From: Rufibacter tibetensis
Lineage (GTDB): Bacteria; Bacteroidota; Bacteroidia; Cytophagales; Hymenobacteraceae
NCBI RefSeq assembly: GCF_001310085.1
Contig: NZ_CP012643.1
Span: 3,455,501-3,519,500 of the forward strand
Reading direction: 5' to 3'
DNA: 64,000 bases
Part shown: piece by piece, positions 28,706-38,335 of the stretch
Numbering within the stretch: the stretch's first letter is position 1
Layout of the letters: each line of letters begins with the position of its first letter
The notes under the pieces: model-generated
Told to the model about the DNA's origin: nothing
Databases searched by the model: none
The model's input: only the letters and a program-made list of their open reading frames with translations
Made by a program: the position numbers and the translations under genes

Positions 28706-29788
28706 TTACTTCGTGATCACATACCAGTTATTTTGTATGTCATGCGGTAGTTTATGGGTTTCAATATTGCTGAAGCCTGCTCTTTTCAAATACTCAAGGG
28801 TCACTTCCTCTCCCCACATGGCACCAAGGCCTTCGCCATGCTGGGCTAGAGATACGGTCATGCAATGCATGCAGGAAAGGGTATACAGAAAAGGAGCAAT
28901 GGGGTGTGCAATGTCTTCTTCCAAATGGCTTGTGCCACTGATATCCTGCATCAGGAAAACCCCGTCTTTCTTCAGGGCCCTGTAAATGCCCTTCAGCACG
29001 TTCAGCGGTTGTCCCTGATCATGGATGGCGTCAAAGGCACTAATAACATCATACTTTTCCTCAGGCGCATCATGGTGGAAGTTAGACAAGCTTTTAAGCT
29101 TGAAATGCACATTTTCTACTCCATAGGTGGCTGTTCCGGCGTTGGCATTGGCAATGGCTTCGGTGGAGAAATCAATGCCGGTAAACCTTGACTTTGGAAA
29201 CAGGGAAGCCAGCCGAATCAGGATGCTGCCTGATCCGCAGCCCACATCCAACATGGAGATGCCTTTCTCCAGTTTTTCGCGTAAATCTGGTACCAATGGC
29301 AAAATATGACTCTCCAGGGAAGATAACACAGACTGGCTGCTGTCTTCGTCAATTACTTCATAGAAGCGGTGGTGTTCTCCGTAAGGCACGCCGCCGCCAT
29401 GCTTAAAACAATCCACAATTTTATCTTCTACCTTGCCCATCATGGCGCTGTATTGCAAAAGAACCGACATGTTGTCTGGCCCTGCTTCACGGGTCAGGTA
29501 AGCGGCGTGCTCTGGGGGTAGAAAATAGGTGTGGGTTTCTGGGGCATAAATGACAATACCACCAGTTACCATGGCTCCGAGCCATTCCCTTACGTACCGC
29601 TCATTCAGGTTGGCCCGTTCGGCAATGTCCATGGAGGTTGCGAAGTCCATCTGGCGCATGGTGTCAAAAAGCCCCACGCGGTGACCAATGGAGATCATGA
29701 AGGAAAGGGCACTTTTGTTGAGGGTGTCCAGCATAGCACTTCCGAAGGCCTGAGCCCGGGAGGTGTCAAATTCCTGATCAACTTTCAT
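28706..29788 (-). CDS. SAM-dependent methyltransferase with N-terminal winged helix
   Basis: The 360-residue protein has an N-terminal helical/winged-helix region (about 20-95; MDIAERANLNERYVREWLGA), as found in O-methyltransferases of the Rv2258c type. A class I methyltransferase domain follows, with ISMLDVGCGSGSILIRLASL as SAM motif I, the acidic residue in FTGIDFS, and then DVISAFDAIHDQGQP and LKKDGVFLMQDI. It probably methylates a small molecule; the substrate cannot be inferred. It is a single gene with no functional link to its neighbours. Confidence 0.85.
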   Translation of the reverse strand: MKVDQEFDTSRAQAFGSAMLDTLNKSALSFMISIGHRVGLFDTMRQMDFATSMDIAERANLNERYVREWLGAMVTGGIVIYAPETHTYFLPPEHAAYLTREAGPDNMSVLLQYSAMMGKVEDKIVDCFKHGGGVPYGEHHRFYEVIDEDSSQSVLSSLESHILPLVPDLREKLEKGISMLDVGCGSGSILIRLASLFPKSRFTGIDFSTEAIANANAGTATYGVENVHFKLKSLSNFHHDAPEEKYDVISAFDAIHDQGQPLNVLKGIYRALKKDGVFLMQDISGTSHLEEDIAHPIAPFLYTLSCMHCMTVSLAQHGEGLGAMWGEEVTLEYLKRAGFSNIETHKLPHDIQNNWYVITK

Positions 29789-29954
29789 AATGGTTTGCGT
29801 TAATGATGCTCATCCACTATAGCAAGATCAGCAGCCCTTTCGTACGGGAGAAAAGTTGGGTATCTGGTTTTTTAGGGCTGTTCTACGGGAGCGTACTCTT
29901 TGTATTTCAGGTAAGTTATTATACGGAAACTCAGCAGAGAAAGTGATTACCAGC

Positions 29955-30003
29955 ATAAAGCGTTTGGGGGCTGTTTTACAAAAACAGCCCCCAAACGCTT
30001 TAT
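29955..30003. terminator. Strong bidirectional-looking hairpin
   Basis: A 23-bp perfect stem (arms 29955-29977 and 29981-30003) with a 3-nt loop lies between two minus-strand genes, about 80 bp after the DUF4383 gene. It is probably that gene's terminator. Confidence 0.75.
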
Positions 30004-30083
30004 AGGTTTATCTGGTTAAGAAGGGGAAACTCCTTAAACCGATTCGGTATAAAATTTTCGTACAGGAGTACTCTTTTGAAATC

Positions 30084-30485
30084 CTATATTCTGGATCCAA
30101 TACCGGCAATTCTTCTTCTAGGCAGCATTCCGGCCAAAAAGATTACAACGCCTAAGGCAATGTGCAGGTAATTATCTGCGCCATTAACAGGTAAGAAACC
30201 CAACAGGTGCGTCATGCCCTCTGACCCAATGGCGACAAAGCCAATGACGCCTAATAGAAAATACACAACCCCAAACACCTTCAAAAAGGTTGCCGCCCGC
30301 TCTGGTGCTGCCAAGGCCACTAACACAAACAAAGCCCCACTTGCCAGGTGCACCATGTTGTGCACCGCATCAGTATGAAAAATAGCGTTGTGTGAATCAC
30401 CAATAATGGGGTTTGGAACAAAACCTAAAAGCCCCACAGCTAGAAACGTGAATCCAATGAGAAGAGAAGCAGTTTTAGTAGTCAT
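30084..30485 (-). CDS. DUF4383 family membrane protein
   Basis: The 133-residue protein has four hydrophobic segments: residues about 7-25, 43-60, 67-85 and 105-122. The early motif FLAVGLLGFVPNPI, the central HNMVHLASGALFV and the late NYLHIALGVV are typical of DUF4383 proteins. They are found in envelope stress and general stress contexts, but the function is unknown. It ends with a basic tail (RRRIAGIGSRI) and stands alone between its own terminator and the UbiB-like gene. Confidence 0.85.
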   Translation of the reverse strand: MTTKTASLLIGFTFLAVGLLGFVPNPIIGDSHNAIFHTDAVHNMVHLASGALFVLVALAAPERAATFLKVFGVVYFLLGVIGFVAIGSEGMTHLLGFLPVNGADNYLHIALGVVIFLAGMLPRRRIAGIGSRI

Positions 30486-30661
30486 AGAGTTAAATATATT
30501 TGGTTTATAGTATTTTACGGAATTTTTATATGAATAACCGAAATCATTATAAACAGTTTACCTGATCTTTTTTACCTCAACTGATTCGCTTTCACTGGTT
30601 CCACAAAATCTGGTAGTCTGCTGCTCTCAAGAAAAGAGACAACCAACCAATTGGCTGCTTT

Positions 30662-31981
30662 TTATTTCAGCCAGTCGGGTTTAGTAGTGTTAATGTGGGC
30701 TCCAAGCTGGTTCAACAAACTATACAGCCCAAAGTAGGTTCTATTAATAAACAGACCGTGCCTAGAGCCCCGGGCTTGCCGTGAGTTCCGGAACATCTTA
30801 TCTCTGGCTACCCGGTCGCCCAGCGAGTAAATCTGGCTGAAGTAGGCGTCATCAGCAAAGTCAAAGGCTTCGGAATGAAACGGCTTGCCTAACAACGAGA
30901 TCATTTCCTTGAAAACACCCTTGAAATAGGCTTGCTCCTCAGCAGAGTCCAGGTCGCTGATAAAGTCCAGGTCAAAGAAGATCTGGTTTAGTTCGTCCTC
31001 ATTCAGCAGAGAATCCTTTCTGATCAGGGAGAAATAACCCCGGTAGAAATCCTCCGGAATAACTTTAACGCACCCAAAATCAATCACGCCCAAGGTCACG
31101 TTTTCCTGCACGATGAAGTTGCCTGGGTGCGGATCTGCATGTACCTTCTTTAAGTTGTGAACTTGATGGTGGTAGAAGTCCCAGAGCGCCTGCCCAATCT
31201 GGTTGAGGGCTTCCTGCGGGGGGGTGGTCTGGAGCCATTCTTTCAAATGGTCGCCTTCCAACCAGTCCATGGTGATAATGCGCTCGCTGCTGAGTTCAGG
31301 GTAATAGGTCGGAAAGTTCAGATGCGGGATATGGCTGCAGGCCTGGGAGATTTCGGTGGACCGTTTTACCTCCAGTTTGTAATCAGTTTCCTCCAGCAGT
31401 TTCTCTTCCACCTCTTCCATGTAGTGGTCCATCTCCTTTTCGTTCATGTTGAGTAAACGGTAGGCAAACGGCTTCACCATGCGCAGGTCAGAGGTAACGC
31501 TATCGGCCACGCCGGGGTACTGCACTTTTACCGCGAACGTTTTGCCGTTCTTAGTGGCTTTGTGGACCTGCCCAATGGACGCGGCATTTACCGCCGAAGT
31601 AGTAAAGGTGTCAAACATGCCTTCTGGTGCTACCCCAAAGGCTTTTTGAAAGGTTCTCACCACCAACGGGTAGGAGAGCGGCGGCGCGCTGTATTGCGCC
31701 ATGGTAAACTTGTCCTGATACGCTTGCGGCAAGATGTTCTTGTCCATGGACATCATCTGCGCCACTTTCAGGGCACTGCCTTTTAGCTCGCTCAAAGAAG
31801 CATAGATGTCTTCGGCGTTGCTGTTGTGAAGTTCCTCTTTGCTCAGAGAGGGGTTCACCATCTTTTTGGCGTAATGCTTTATGTAATTTCCACCTACTTT
31901 GGCGCCGGCTCCTATGAATTTAGAGGCCCGCTGTACTTTGGAGGTGGGAATATGGTTTTGCTCTGGTTGGCTACTGCTCAT
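30662..31981 (-). CDS. ABC1/UbiB-family atypical kinase
   Basis: The 439-residue protein matches the AarF/ABC1/UbiB atypical kinase family. It has the N-terminal motif region LKGSALKVAQMMS (KxGQ-like, here KVAQ), the Ala-rich loop AASIGQVHKA with lysine VKVQYPG, the catalytic HADPHPGNF and the metal-binding VIDFGCVK. Family members are ATPases linked to quinone or lipid biology. It begins 6 bp after the TetR-type regulator, so the pair is one operon and the regulator probably controls both. Confidence 0.88.
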   Translation of the reverse strand: MSSSQPEQNHIPTSKVQRASKFIGAGAKVGGNYIKHYAKKMVNPSLSKEELHNSNAEDIYASLSELKGSALKVAQMMSMDKNILPQAYQDKFTMAQYSAPPLSYPLVVRTFQKAFGVAPEGMFDTFTTSAVNAASIGQVHKATKNGKTFAVKVQYPGVADSVTSDLRMVKPFAYRLLNMNEKEMDHYMEEVEEKLLEETDYKLEVKRSTEISQACSHIPHLNFPTYYPELSSERIITMDWLEGDHLKEWLQTTPPQEALNQIGQALWDFYHHQVHNLKKVHADPHPGNFIVQENVTLGVIDFGCVKVIPEDFYRGYFSLIRKDSLLNEDELNQIFFDLDFISDLDSAEEQAYFKGVFKEMISLLGKPFHSEAFDFADDAYFSQIYSLGDRVARDKMFRNSRQARGSRHGLFINRTYFGLYSLLNQLGAHINTTKPDWLK

Positions 31982-31987
31982 GAAGGG

Positions 31988-32653
31988 TTATTTAGACTGG
32001 AAAAGGAATTTGGCTAAATCCACGAAAGAGTCCACGGCAGTTCTCCCAATCAGATCAAAAGTCAGGCGTACGGACTTCTCTATGGCTACATCAGTTTTCT
32101 CAAAGGAAACGGAGGTGTCCTTCAGCCAGAACTGGAAGACGAACAATGTCTCCAGCCACAAGGCCTCGTCATACTTATCTGAAATGTACTTGCGGTCCAC
32201 GATCTCGTCGTTGGCTTTGCCTTCCTGAATGATGCCTTTGGCGAAGTTCCTGAACTTGTCCCGGAAGCTTCTCACTTCCTGGGGCGTTACCTTCTTGAAG
32301 TCGGCGTGGCCCTCATACAAGGCGAGCTGGTAGCTTCGGTTCTTCTTCAGGACTTCTATCCAGGTGTAGTAGAATGACAGGAGTTTCTCTTTAGCCGAGT
32401 ACGATTGGTACACTTCCTGAGCGTGCATCATGGCGAAAGTCTCGTCAAAAATGCGCTCCCACACGGCGCCTTTTACCCCCTGAAACGAGGTGAAGTAACG
32501 GTAGAACTCCTCTTCCGGAATGCCAAGGCTCTGGGCAAACTTGTATACTGAAACAGGTGGTTTACCGGTCTCCAGCACGTGCTCAATGAAGGCATCTATG
32601 ATTCTGTTTCTGGTCTCAGCTTGCTGATTTGTATTGAAATTTGTGTTTTCCAT
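31988..32653 (-). CDS. TetR/AcrR family transcriptional regulator
   Basis: The 221-residue protein has an N-terminal TetR-type helix-turn-helix (about 13-60: TRNRIIDAFIEHVLETGKPP, then VYKFAQSLGIPEEEFYRYF). A long helical ligand-binding and dimerisation domain follows. It is the first gene of a two-gene operon with the UbiB-like kinase. A perfect 11-bp inverted repeat spaced by 11 bp (32657-32689) sits directly before its start codon and is the obvious site for autoregulation. The ligand is unknown; the partner suggests a lipid or quinone signal, which is inference. Confidence 0.88.
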   Translation of the reverse strand: MENTNFNTNQQAETRNRIIDAFIEHVLETGKPPVSVYKFAQSLGIPEEEFYRYFTSFQGVKGAVWERIFDETFAMMHAQEVYQSYSAKEKLLSFYYTWIEVLKKNRSYQLALYEGHADFKKVTPQEVRSFRDKFRNFAKGIIQEGKANDEIVDRKYISDKYDEALWLETLFVFQFWLKDTSVSFEKTDVAIEKSVRLTFDLIGRTAVDSFVDLAKFLFQSK

Positions 32654-32656
32654 CTT

Positions 32657-32689
32657 CTTCTGTTTGTCTATAAATCAAACAAACAGAAG
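32657..32689. promoter_or_regulatory. Palindromic operator in front of the TetR gene
   Basis: Arms 32657-32667 and 32679-32689 form a perfect 11-bp inverted repeat around an 11-bp AT-rich spacer. It lies 4 bp from the TetR start codon. Total length (33 bp), symmetry and position fit the operator of a TetR-family repressor overlapping its own promoter. Confidence 0.6.
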
Positions 32690-32775
32690 CGGGCAGAGGT
32701 TTAGTAAATCAGGATTATTTACCCTCTTTCTGCCAAATAAAACACAGCTTTGGCGTGCTTTTAGAGGCACTTTGG

Positions 32776-33168
32776 TCAAGCAGTTTTGTTGGTTCTGTTC
32801 AGCGCCAGAATGGCCGAAAAAGCTGCTAAGATGAAAGTGACAGGAGTAAAGATAAGCTTCTCTAAATGGCTGTTAGAAAAGAGATTGCCTACCGTGTTCA
32901 ACAGGAAAATGCCAAATATAAACCAAAGTACCCCGGATAGAACCTTGGGAGAAACTCGCAGGCGTACGTACCCTGCTTGCACAAGGGCAACAAACAGGAA
33001 AAAGACGTTCAGCAGGGCCGGTGTTTCTACCTTGTACATCTCAGTTTGGTTTGTGACTCTGCCACCACCCACAATGGTAAACGGGATCACCGAGGTGAGA
33101 ACCAAAAGGTGAAAGACAATTGTGCAAGCAAAAATGAAGACCATGCCTTTTGATGCAATCCTGCTCAT
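32776..33168 (-). CDS. Hypothetical four-span membrane protein
   Basis: The 130-residue protein consists of four hydrophobic segments (about 8-30, 50-67, 77-95 and 103-122) with short loops. Loop residues include GGGRVTNQTEMYKVE and NLFSNSHLEKL. No enzyme motif is visible. Similar short proteins occur in Bacteroidota, but I do not know a function. It lies upstream of, and in the same direction as, the TetR/UbiB pair, separated by 120 bp that contain the TetR operator. Confidence 0.7.
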   Translation of the reverse strand: MSRIASKGMVFIFACTIVFHLLVLTSVIPFTIVGGGRVTNQTEMYKVETPALLNVFFLFVALVQAGYVRLRVSPKVLSGVLWFIFGIFLLNTVGNLFSNSHLEKLIFTPVTFILAAFSAILALNRTNKTA

Positions 33169-33291
33169 TGGTTCTGAAGGAGTATGGTGAAACTAGCAGG
33201 TTATTGAAACCTGAATCTGGCAATTTTCTGGTAATATTATTAAATAACTATATTTATTGCAAAAAACCTATTCCCCTCCTAGGATTGGTTT

Positions 33292-33344
33292 GGCCGTCTT
33301 TCAGGATTATGACGATATACCACCATAAAGCCTGAAAGACGGCC
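33292..33344. terminator. Terminator hairpin after the six-PAS kinase gene
   Basis: A perfect 14-bp stem (arms 33292-33305 and 33331-33344) with a 25-nt loop lies just beyond the stop codon (33355) of the minus-strand kinase gene. Its position fits termination. Confidence 0.6.
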
Positions 33345-33354
33345 TGGAAATTGT

Positions 33355-36300
33355 TTAAAGTTTGAAGCTAGCCTTGAACGTACTTCCCTTGCTTGGTTCG
33401 CTTTCCACCTCAATCTTTCCTCCGCTGTTATCAATAATCTTTTTCACGATGTACAACCCAATGCCGGTTCCTTCCACGTGGTCATGCAAGCGTTTGAACA
33501 TGGAGAAAATTTTGTTGTGCTGAGAAGGATCAATACCCAGGCCGTTGTCTTGAACCGTTAGAACGCAAAACTCCTGCTCTTGCCGGGCGGAAATCCTGAT
33601 CAAAGGTGCCCGAAGGGGAGAAGCATATTTAATAGCATTGGATACCAGATTGTACAGGACGCTTCTCAGGTTCTTTTTGGAAAACTGCAACGCCGGGAAT
33701 TGACTGAAATCAGCTTCTATCTTAGCACCTGAACTTTGTACCTGGAATTCCAGATCCTGGCAGATTTCGTCTAAAACCTCATGAAACTGCACCAGGCTGA
33801 TGTCTTCTTCCATCTTGCGCTGGAGCTTTGTCAGTTCAGTCAGGTCATTGATAGTGTTTTTAAACCGGCTTATGGAACCCCTGATCATCGGAATAATAGG
33901 GGCAATATCAGGCAGCTCCGCTGTCTCAGGAGGAAGGTCCATGACCAAGGTGTTCACCAATCCTTCAATGTTGGTGATAGGCGCTTTCAGGTCATGAGAG
34001 GCCGTGTAGATGAAGTTGTCCAGGTCATTGTTGGTGCGCTGAAGTTCCTCGTTTCTGCGTTTGAGAGTTTCTTCGGCCTGTTTTCTTTCTGTTATGTCAC
34101 GGGCTACCGCAAACATGTGGGGCTGCCCATCCAGGATGATGCCTCCCATGCTTACCTCCACCGGGTAAATGCTGCCATCTTTGCGTTTGTGAAGGGTCTC
34201 AAACGGAGGCAGGGCGCCTAACTCCTGAGCTTGGGCAAAAGCAGCGTTAAACTCCTCTTCCTGGTAAATAGGGTCCACATCAGGAACCCGCAGGGTCAAG
34301 GCTTCTTCTTTGGTGTAGCCCCACCGTTGCAACGCCAGGTCATTCAGGTACGCAAAAGTACCGTCTTGCCGCATGAGAATAAAGGCGTCAAAAGCGTAGT
34401 CACTGATGATTTTAAATTTGATTAACTCAGCTTCAGCTTTTTTCTGCTCTGTGATGTCAGTGTTGGTGCCAATCCAGCGTTCTACATGACCTTTATCGTC
34501 TTTTATAGGAACGCCACGTGTCAGGAACCACCGGTATTCGCCATTTGCGGCTTTCAAAGGGATCGTCAGCTCCCAGGTTTCCTTTTTTACCCAAGCCTCT
34601 TTCGCGAAATTTACCACCCATTCCTGATAGTCGGGGTGCTGAATCTTATCCCATCCCCAGCCCTGCATTTCTTCAAAAGTGCGACCGGTGAAATCATACC
34701 ACCGCTGGTTGTACCAAGTTATCCAGCCATCGGGGTTTGCCATCCAGGCCAGGTTCTGGATGTTGTTTGCGAAGGTTTTAAACCAGTTTTCACTTTCTGC
34801 CAGGGCTTCCTGAGCTTGTTTGCTTTCAGTGACATCTATACACGAGCTGATGTACCCGGCAAAGGTTTGGTTAGGACCAAATCTGGGAGACACCACGGCT
34901 AGTTGCCAGCGGTAGTTTCCTTCTTTGTTCTGGAGCCTGAACTCCCGCTTCAGGACCTCTCTTTTTTCAAAGGCCGTTCGGTACGCTTCAATAAAGCTTT
35001 CGCGGTCATCCGGGTGGAGGAACTCACCCCAACCGTAGTCAAGTAATTCCTCCATTGTTCGGCCGGTAAGAGCCATCCATGCTTTGTTGAAGTAGATGGC
35101 ATTGCCTTCCAGATCGGTTTGGGCGATGAGCAATCCAGAAGCCTCGGCCATGGTCCGGAATCGTTCTTCGCTTTCCTTCAGAGCTTCTTCGGCGCGTTTC
35201 CGTTCTGTGATGTCCGGACTAACCGTGGCTATCCCTAGAACTTCTCCCGTTTCGGGGTCTTTTACCAAAAACTGGTTATAAGCAACGTCAATGGTTTCCT
35301 TGGTTTTGAAGTTTCTGAAACGGAATTCTCCTTTCCAGTAGCCATTTTCTTGCTGAGAGGGTAAAATGACTTCTTTGACAAAAGCTTTGTCTTCTTCCTG
35401 AAAGTAATCCAGAACGGTGGTGCTCTGGGCTTCCTCCAGGCTGTCTAACCCTACCATTCTCCGGCCGGCGGGGTTCAAATACATCACTTCCCCTTCAGTG
35501 TTGGCAATGCCGATGAAGTTGGTGGAGTTCTCGCTCATGGCCATGAGCAACTTCTGGTGTTTTTCAACCAGCTTTCTTTGGGTAATTTCATGGCAAACAG
35601 CCACTATGAAAGAAGGTCTGCCGTCTGCTGTTTTAACCAAGGAAACATTGTTGTGCACCCAAACCTCAGAACCGTCTGGGCGGATGTAGCGCTTCTCAAT
35701 GTCAAAGGGAACCCCATTGGTGACCGCCTCTTTGAACATTACCACATTGTGGGGTAAGTCCTCCTGGTGGCTAATGTCTTGCATGCGCATTTGGTAAAGC
35801 TCCTCTTTAGAGCGCCCTACCATTTCACAATAGCGGTCATTCACCAGAATGAATTTTCCTGTAAAATCGGTTTCTGCAATGCCCACAGACTTTTGGTTGA
35901 AGACACCATTCATCCGTTCTACATGCTCCTTAAAGGCCTGGTCTACCTTTATTTTTTCAGTGATTTCATTGGTGATAATCAAGGTGCCTGCTGGTGAGCC
36001 GTTGTCATCCAGGAGAGGGCTGCAGTCCAGGTCCAGCCAGATCTCTTCTGCACAGTTATTGCGGTAAACGGTAAATGGGATTTTACGGTAAGAAAGCGCT
36101 TTTCCCTGTAAGCTTTTGGTAATCACCTGCCGGACAAAAGAAGCCGTTTCGGGCCAGCTTTCCTCGTATCTGATGCCCAGCATGTAGGGGTGGCGTTGCC
36201 CTGCCAAAGCCCTGTAGGCATCATTATAAAGCACAATTCCCTCTTCACCCCACAGCATTACCATGGGCATGGGAGATTGCAAGATCAGGTTCACAGATAT

Positions 36301-36450
36301 CCGGAGGCTGGGTTTCCAACCAGATAGTGACCTCAATGGGGTAGAAGACCAGTCAAAGCTTCTAATAAGATCTCCCATTTCGCCGCCCCCAAGAATGATT
36401 TGGGTTTTGTGTTCTGATGCGCCTTGGATGGGTTTTGCGGTGTCTGCCAT
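33355..36450 (-). CDS. Six-PAS sensor histidine kinase
   Basis: The 1031-residue protein has no membrane span and no signal peptide, so it should be a soluble sensor. Six PAS-type units can be read (starting near residues 25, 165, 300, 425, 555 and 685), most followed by a PAC segment (for example GTLIITNEITEK, FIVAVCHEITQRK). The kinase core follows: H-box NFIYTASHDLKAPITNIEG (phosphoacceptor His), N-box NLVSNAIKYASP, G1 VQDNGLGID, G2 GTGIGLYIVKKII. The core closely resembles that of the kinase at 50755-53313, so the two are paralogues. No response regulator is adjacent. PAS ligands cannot be inferred. Confidence 0.92.
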   Translation of the reverse strand: MADTAKPIQGASEHKTQIILGGGEMGDLIRSFDWSSTPLRSLSGWKPSLRISVNLILQSPMPMVMLWGEEGIVLYNDAYRALAGQRHPYMLGIRYEESWPETASFVRQVITKSLQGKALSYRKIPFTVYRNNCAEEIWLDLDCSPLLDDNGSPAGTLIITNEITEKIKVDQAFKEHVERMNGVFNQKSVGIAETDFTGKFILVNDRYCEMVGRSKEELYQMRMQDISHQEDLPHNVVMFKEAVTNGVPFDIEKRYIRPDGSEVWVHNNVSLVKTADGRPSFIVAVCHEITQRKLVEKHQKLLMAMSENSTNFIGIANTEGEVMYLNPAGRRMVGLDSLEEAQSTTVLDYFQEEDKAFVKEVILPSQQENGYWKGEFRFRNFKTKETIDVAYNQFLVKDPETGEVLGIATVSPDITERKRAEEALKESEERFRTMAEASGLLIAQTDLEGNAIYFNKAWMALTGRTMEELLDYGWGEFLHPDDRESFIEAYRTAFEKREVLKREFRLQNKEGNYRWQLAVVSPRFGPNQTFAGYISSCIDVTESKQAQEALAESENWFKTFANNIQNLAWMANPDGWITWYNQRWYDFTGRTFEEMQGWGWDKIQHPDYQEWVVNFAKEAWVKKETWELTIPLKAANGEYRWFLTRGVPIKDDKGHVERWIGTNTDITEQKKAEAELIKFKIISDYAFDAFILMRQDGTFAYLNDLALQRWGYTKEEALTLRVPDVDPIYQEEEFNAAFAQAQELGALPPFETLHKRKDGSIYPVEVSMGGIILDGQPHMFAVARDITERKQAEETLKRRNEELQRTNNDLDNFIYTASHDLKAPITNIEGLVNTLVMDLPPETAELPDIAPIIPMIRGSISRFKNTINDLTELTKLQRKMEEDISLVQFHEVLDEICQDLEFQVQSSGAKIEADFSQFPALQFSKKNLRSVLYNLVSNAIKYASPLRAPLIRISARQEQEFCVLTVQDNGLGIDPSQHNKIFSMFKRLHDHVEGTGIGLYIVKKIIDNSGGKIEVESEPSKGSTFKASFKL

Positions 36451-36929
36451 TTATACTTTCTGAAAACGGGTAATAAGCACCTGGGCTGGTAAGAAACAAA
36501 TGATTTCTTGCCTGGCGTCCAGTTTGCGTTAGCCAAGCAAAACTAATCCTTTTTCTGATTCCAGAATCTGGTTGATACCCTGTTTTGCTGGGCAAATGAT
36601 TTATAAAAAGATTTAGTTTTATAAAGCTGAAGATTTGTCTCTAAGCCCTTTTACAACCCACTTCCTTATCTTTATTAAAACCGGAAGATACTTATGAGAG
36701 AAATGGTTTTGGGTTTGTTTTCCAGAAAAGAGGGCTAAAAGAAAATAGATTCTTACACATAAGGGAGCCAACACCTAAACTGTTGTTATCTATGTGTTAT
36801 TACTTCTACTCACAGGGCAACATCTGTAAAACCCGGAAAGAAATCGCACCTTTGTAAAAGGTTTTGGCTTGTACTTCGTACAAGGAGAAACCGCTTCTAT
36901 TATCGGCTTCCGCCGAAACACCCGCGATC
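36451..36929. promoter_or_regulatory. Divergent spacer with a -7-like box for the DEAD-box helicase
   Basis: This spacer of about 480 bp lies between the divergent kinase and helicase genes. A CACCTTTG element (36847-36854), one base off the TAnnTTTG consensus, lies about 75 bp before the helicase ATG. A partial copy of the recurring TTTTC-AGAAAA motif is at 36715-36728. No gene is seen. Confidence 0.4.
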
Positions 36930-38174
36930 ATGAAATTCGAAGATTACCATATCAACCCCGCCATCAAGAAAAGCTTGGATAAACTGGGCTTCAAGAAACC
37001 CACCGATATCCAGTTCAAGGCCATTCCGCCTATACTAAGGGGGGAAGATGTGCTAGCTATCGCGCAGACGGGTACCGGTAAAACGGCGGCCTTCGCTATT
37101 CCGGTGCTGCACATGCTGCATGAGCGCAAGCAGTACGCCCGGCAAGATGGTATCAAGTGCCTGGTAATGGTGCCCACGCGCGAGTTGGCTATTCAGATCA
37201 CCGAGGTGTTCCATACTTTGGGCAAGCACACCCGGGTTGAAACCATGACCGTATTTGGCGGCGTTGAGCAGGCTCCGCAAATCACTAAACTGGAAGATGG
37301 CATCGATGTGCTGGTAGCCACACCGGGCCGTATGTTTGACCTGGTAAGCCAGGGCCACATAAGGCTGGAGCGGGTAGAAATTCTGATCCTGGATGAAGCT
37401 GACCACATGCTTGACCTGGGTTTTATCAAAGACATCAGAGACGTTTTACGCCACCTGCCCCGCAAGCGGCAAACGCTGTTCTTCTCGGCTACCATCAATG
37501 AGTACATCAAAGATTTGGCGTACTCGCTGGTGACCAAACCCATTCGTATCCAGATCTCGCCCAAGGACCCGGTTTCCAAGAACGTGGACCATTCTGTGGC
37601 CTATGTGAGCATGGATGATAAACGCTTTTTCCTGGAGCGGGTAATCAAAGAAAACGAGGGCAGCAAGATCCTGGTGTTTGTGCGGACCAAAGTACGGGCC
37701 GAAAGGGTGCATTCCGCTATGGAACGGGTAGGTATTAAATCAGACACGCTGCACGGTGACAAGGAGCAGAAAGACAGATTGGCAGCGCTAAACCGTTTCA
37801 AGAAAGGAGATGTAAAAGTCTTGATTGCTACAGATGTAAGCTCCCGCGGTATTGATATTCCCAGCGTAGAATACGTGGTGAACTATGACTTGCCAGATGT
37901 GCCTGAAAACTACGTGCACCGCGTAGGCCGAACTGGCCGTGGTACCCAAAAAGGAAAATCTGTGTCTTTCTGCAGCCCAGAGGAAAAGCCAATCCTGGAT
38001 GAAATTGAAAAGTATTTAGGAAAGCCCGTCAAGGTGCTGGAAATAGACAAGCAGGATTACACCGCTACCATCGACTTCTCTTCGGAGGTAAAGCCTGACC
38101 TCAAGTCTTTGTTGAAAGAGGTAGAGGATTTTGAGAGTGCCGCTAAGAAAAAGAAGAAGCCTAAGAAGAAGTAG
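36930..38174 (+). CDS. DEAD-box ATP-dependent RNA helicase
   Basis: I chose the ATG at 36930 (MKFEDYHINPAIKKSLDKLG), the standard start of this family; the frame open from 36864 adds a non-homologous leader. The 414-residue enzyme carries the full motif set: Q motif PTDIQFKAIP (25-34), motif I AQTGTGKT (45-52), Ia PTREL, Ib TPGR, II DEAD (155-158), III SAT, and in the second RecA domain VFVRTK, TDVSSRGIDIP and HRVGRTGR. It unwinds RNA in ribosome assembly or mRNA turnover, often during cold growth. The tail ends in a Lys-rich stretch (AAKKKKKPKKK) typical of RNA contact in Bacteroidota RhlE-like proteins. It is a single gene ended by a strong hairpin. Confidence 0.95.
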   Translation: MKFEDYHINPAIKKSLDKLGFKKPTDIQFKAIPPILRGEDVLAIAQTGTGKTAAFAIPVLHMLHERKQYARQDGIKCLVMVPTRELAIQITEVFHTLGKHTRVETMTVFGGVEQAPQITKLEDGIDVLVATPGRMFDLVSQGHIRLERVEILILDEADHMLDLGFIKDIRDVLRHLPRKRQTLFFSATINEYIKDLAYSLVTKPIRIQISPKDPVSKNVDHSVAYVSMDDKRFFLERVIKENEGSKILVFVRTKVRAERVHSAMERVGIKSDTLHGDKEQKDRLAALNRFKKGDVKVLIATDVSSRGIDIPSVEYVVNYDLPDVPENYVHRVGRTGRGTQKGKSVSFCSPEEKPILDEIEKYLGKPVKVLEIDKQDYTATIDFSSEVKPDLKSLLKEVEDFESAAKKKKKPKKK

Positions 38175-38252
38175 CCACTTGGCAGGGTTCACAACTCAAT
38201 GAGGCTTGTAAAACAGCAGATTTTCTTAGTAGTAGAGAACAACTGATGACAT

Positions 38253-38303
38253 CATTAAAAAGAGAAAGCCGCAGGTGCATCCTGCGGCTTTCTCTTTTTA
38301 ATG
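38253..38303. terminator. Bidirectional terminator between helicase and desaturase
   Basis: A perfect 23-bp stem (arms 38253-38275 and 38281-38303) with a 5-nt loop sits between two convergent genes. It has T-rich and A-rich flanks, so it can end transcription from both sides. Confidence 0.85.
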
Positions 38304-38335
38304 TGTTTTTGAAAATCAATGCCAAACGCCAGCAT

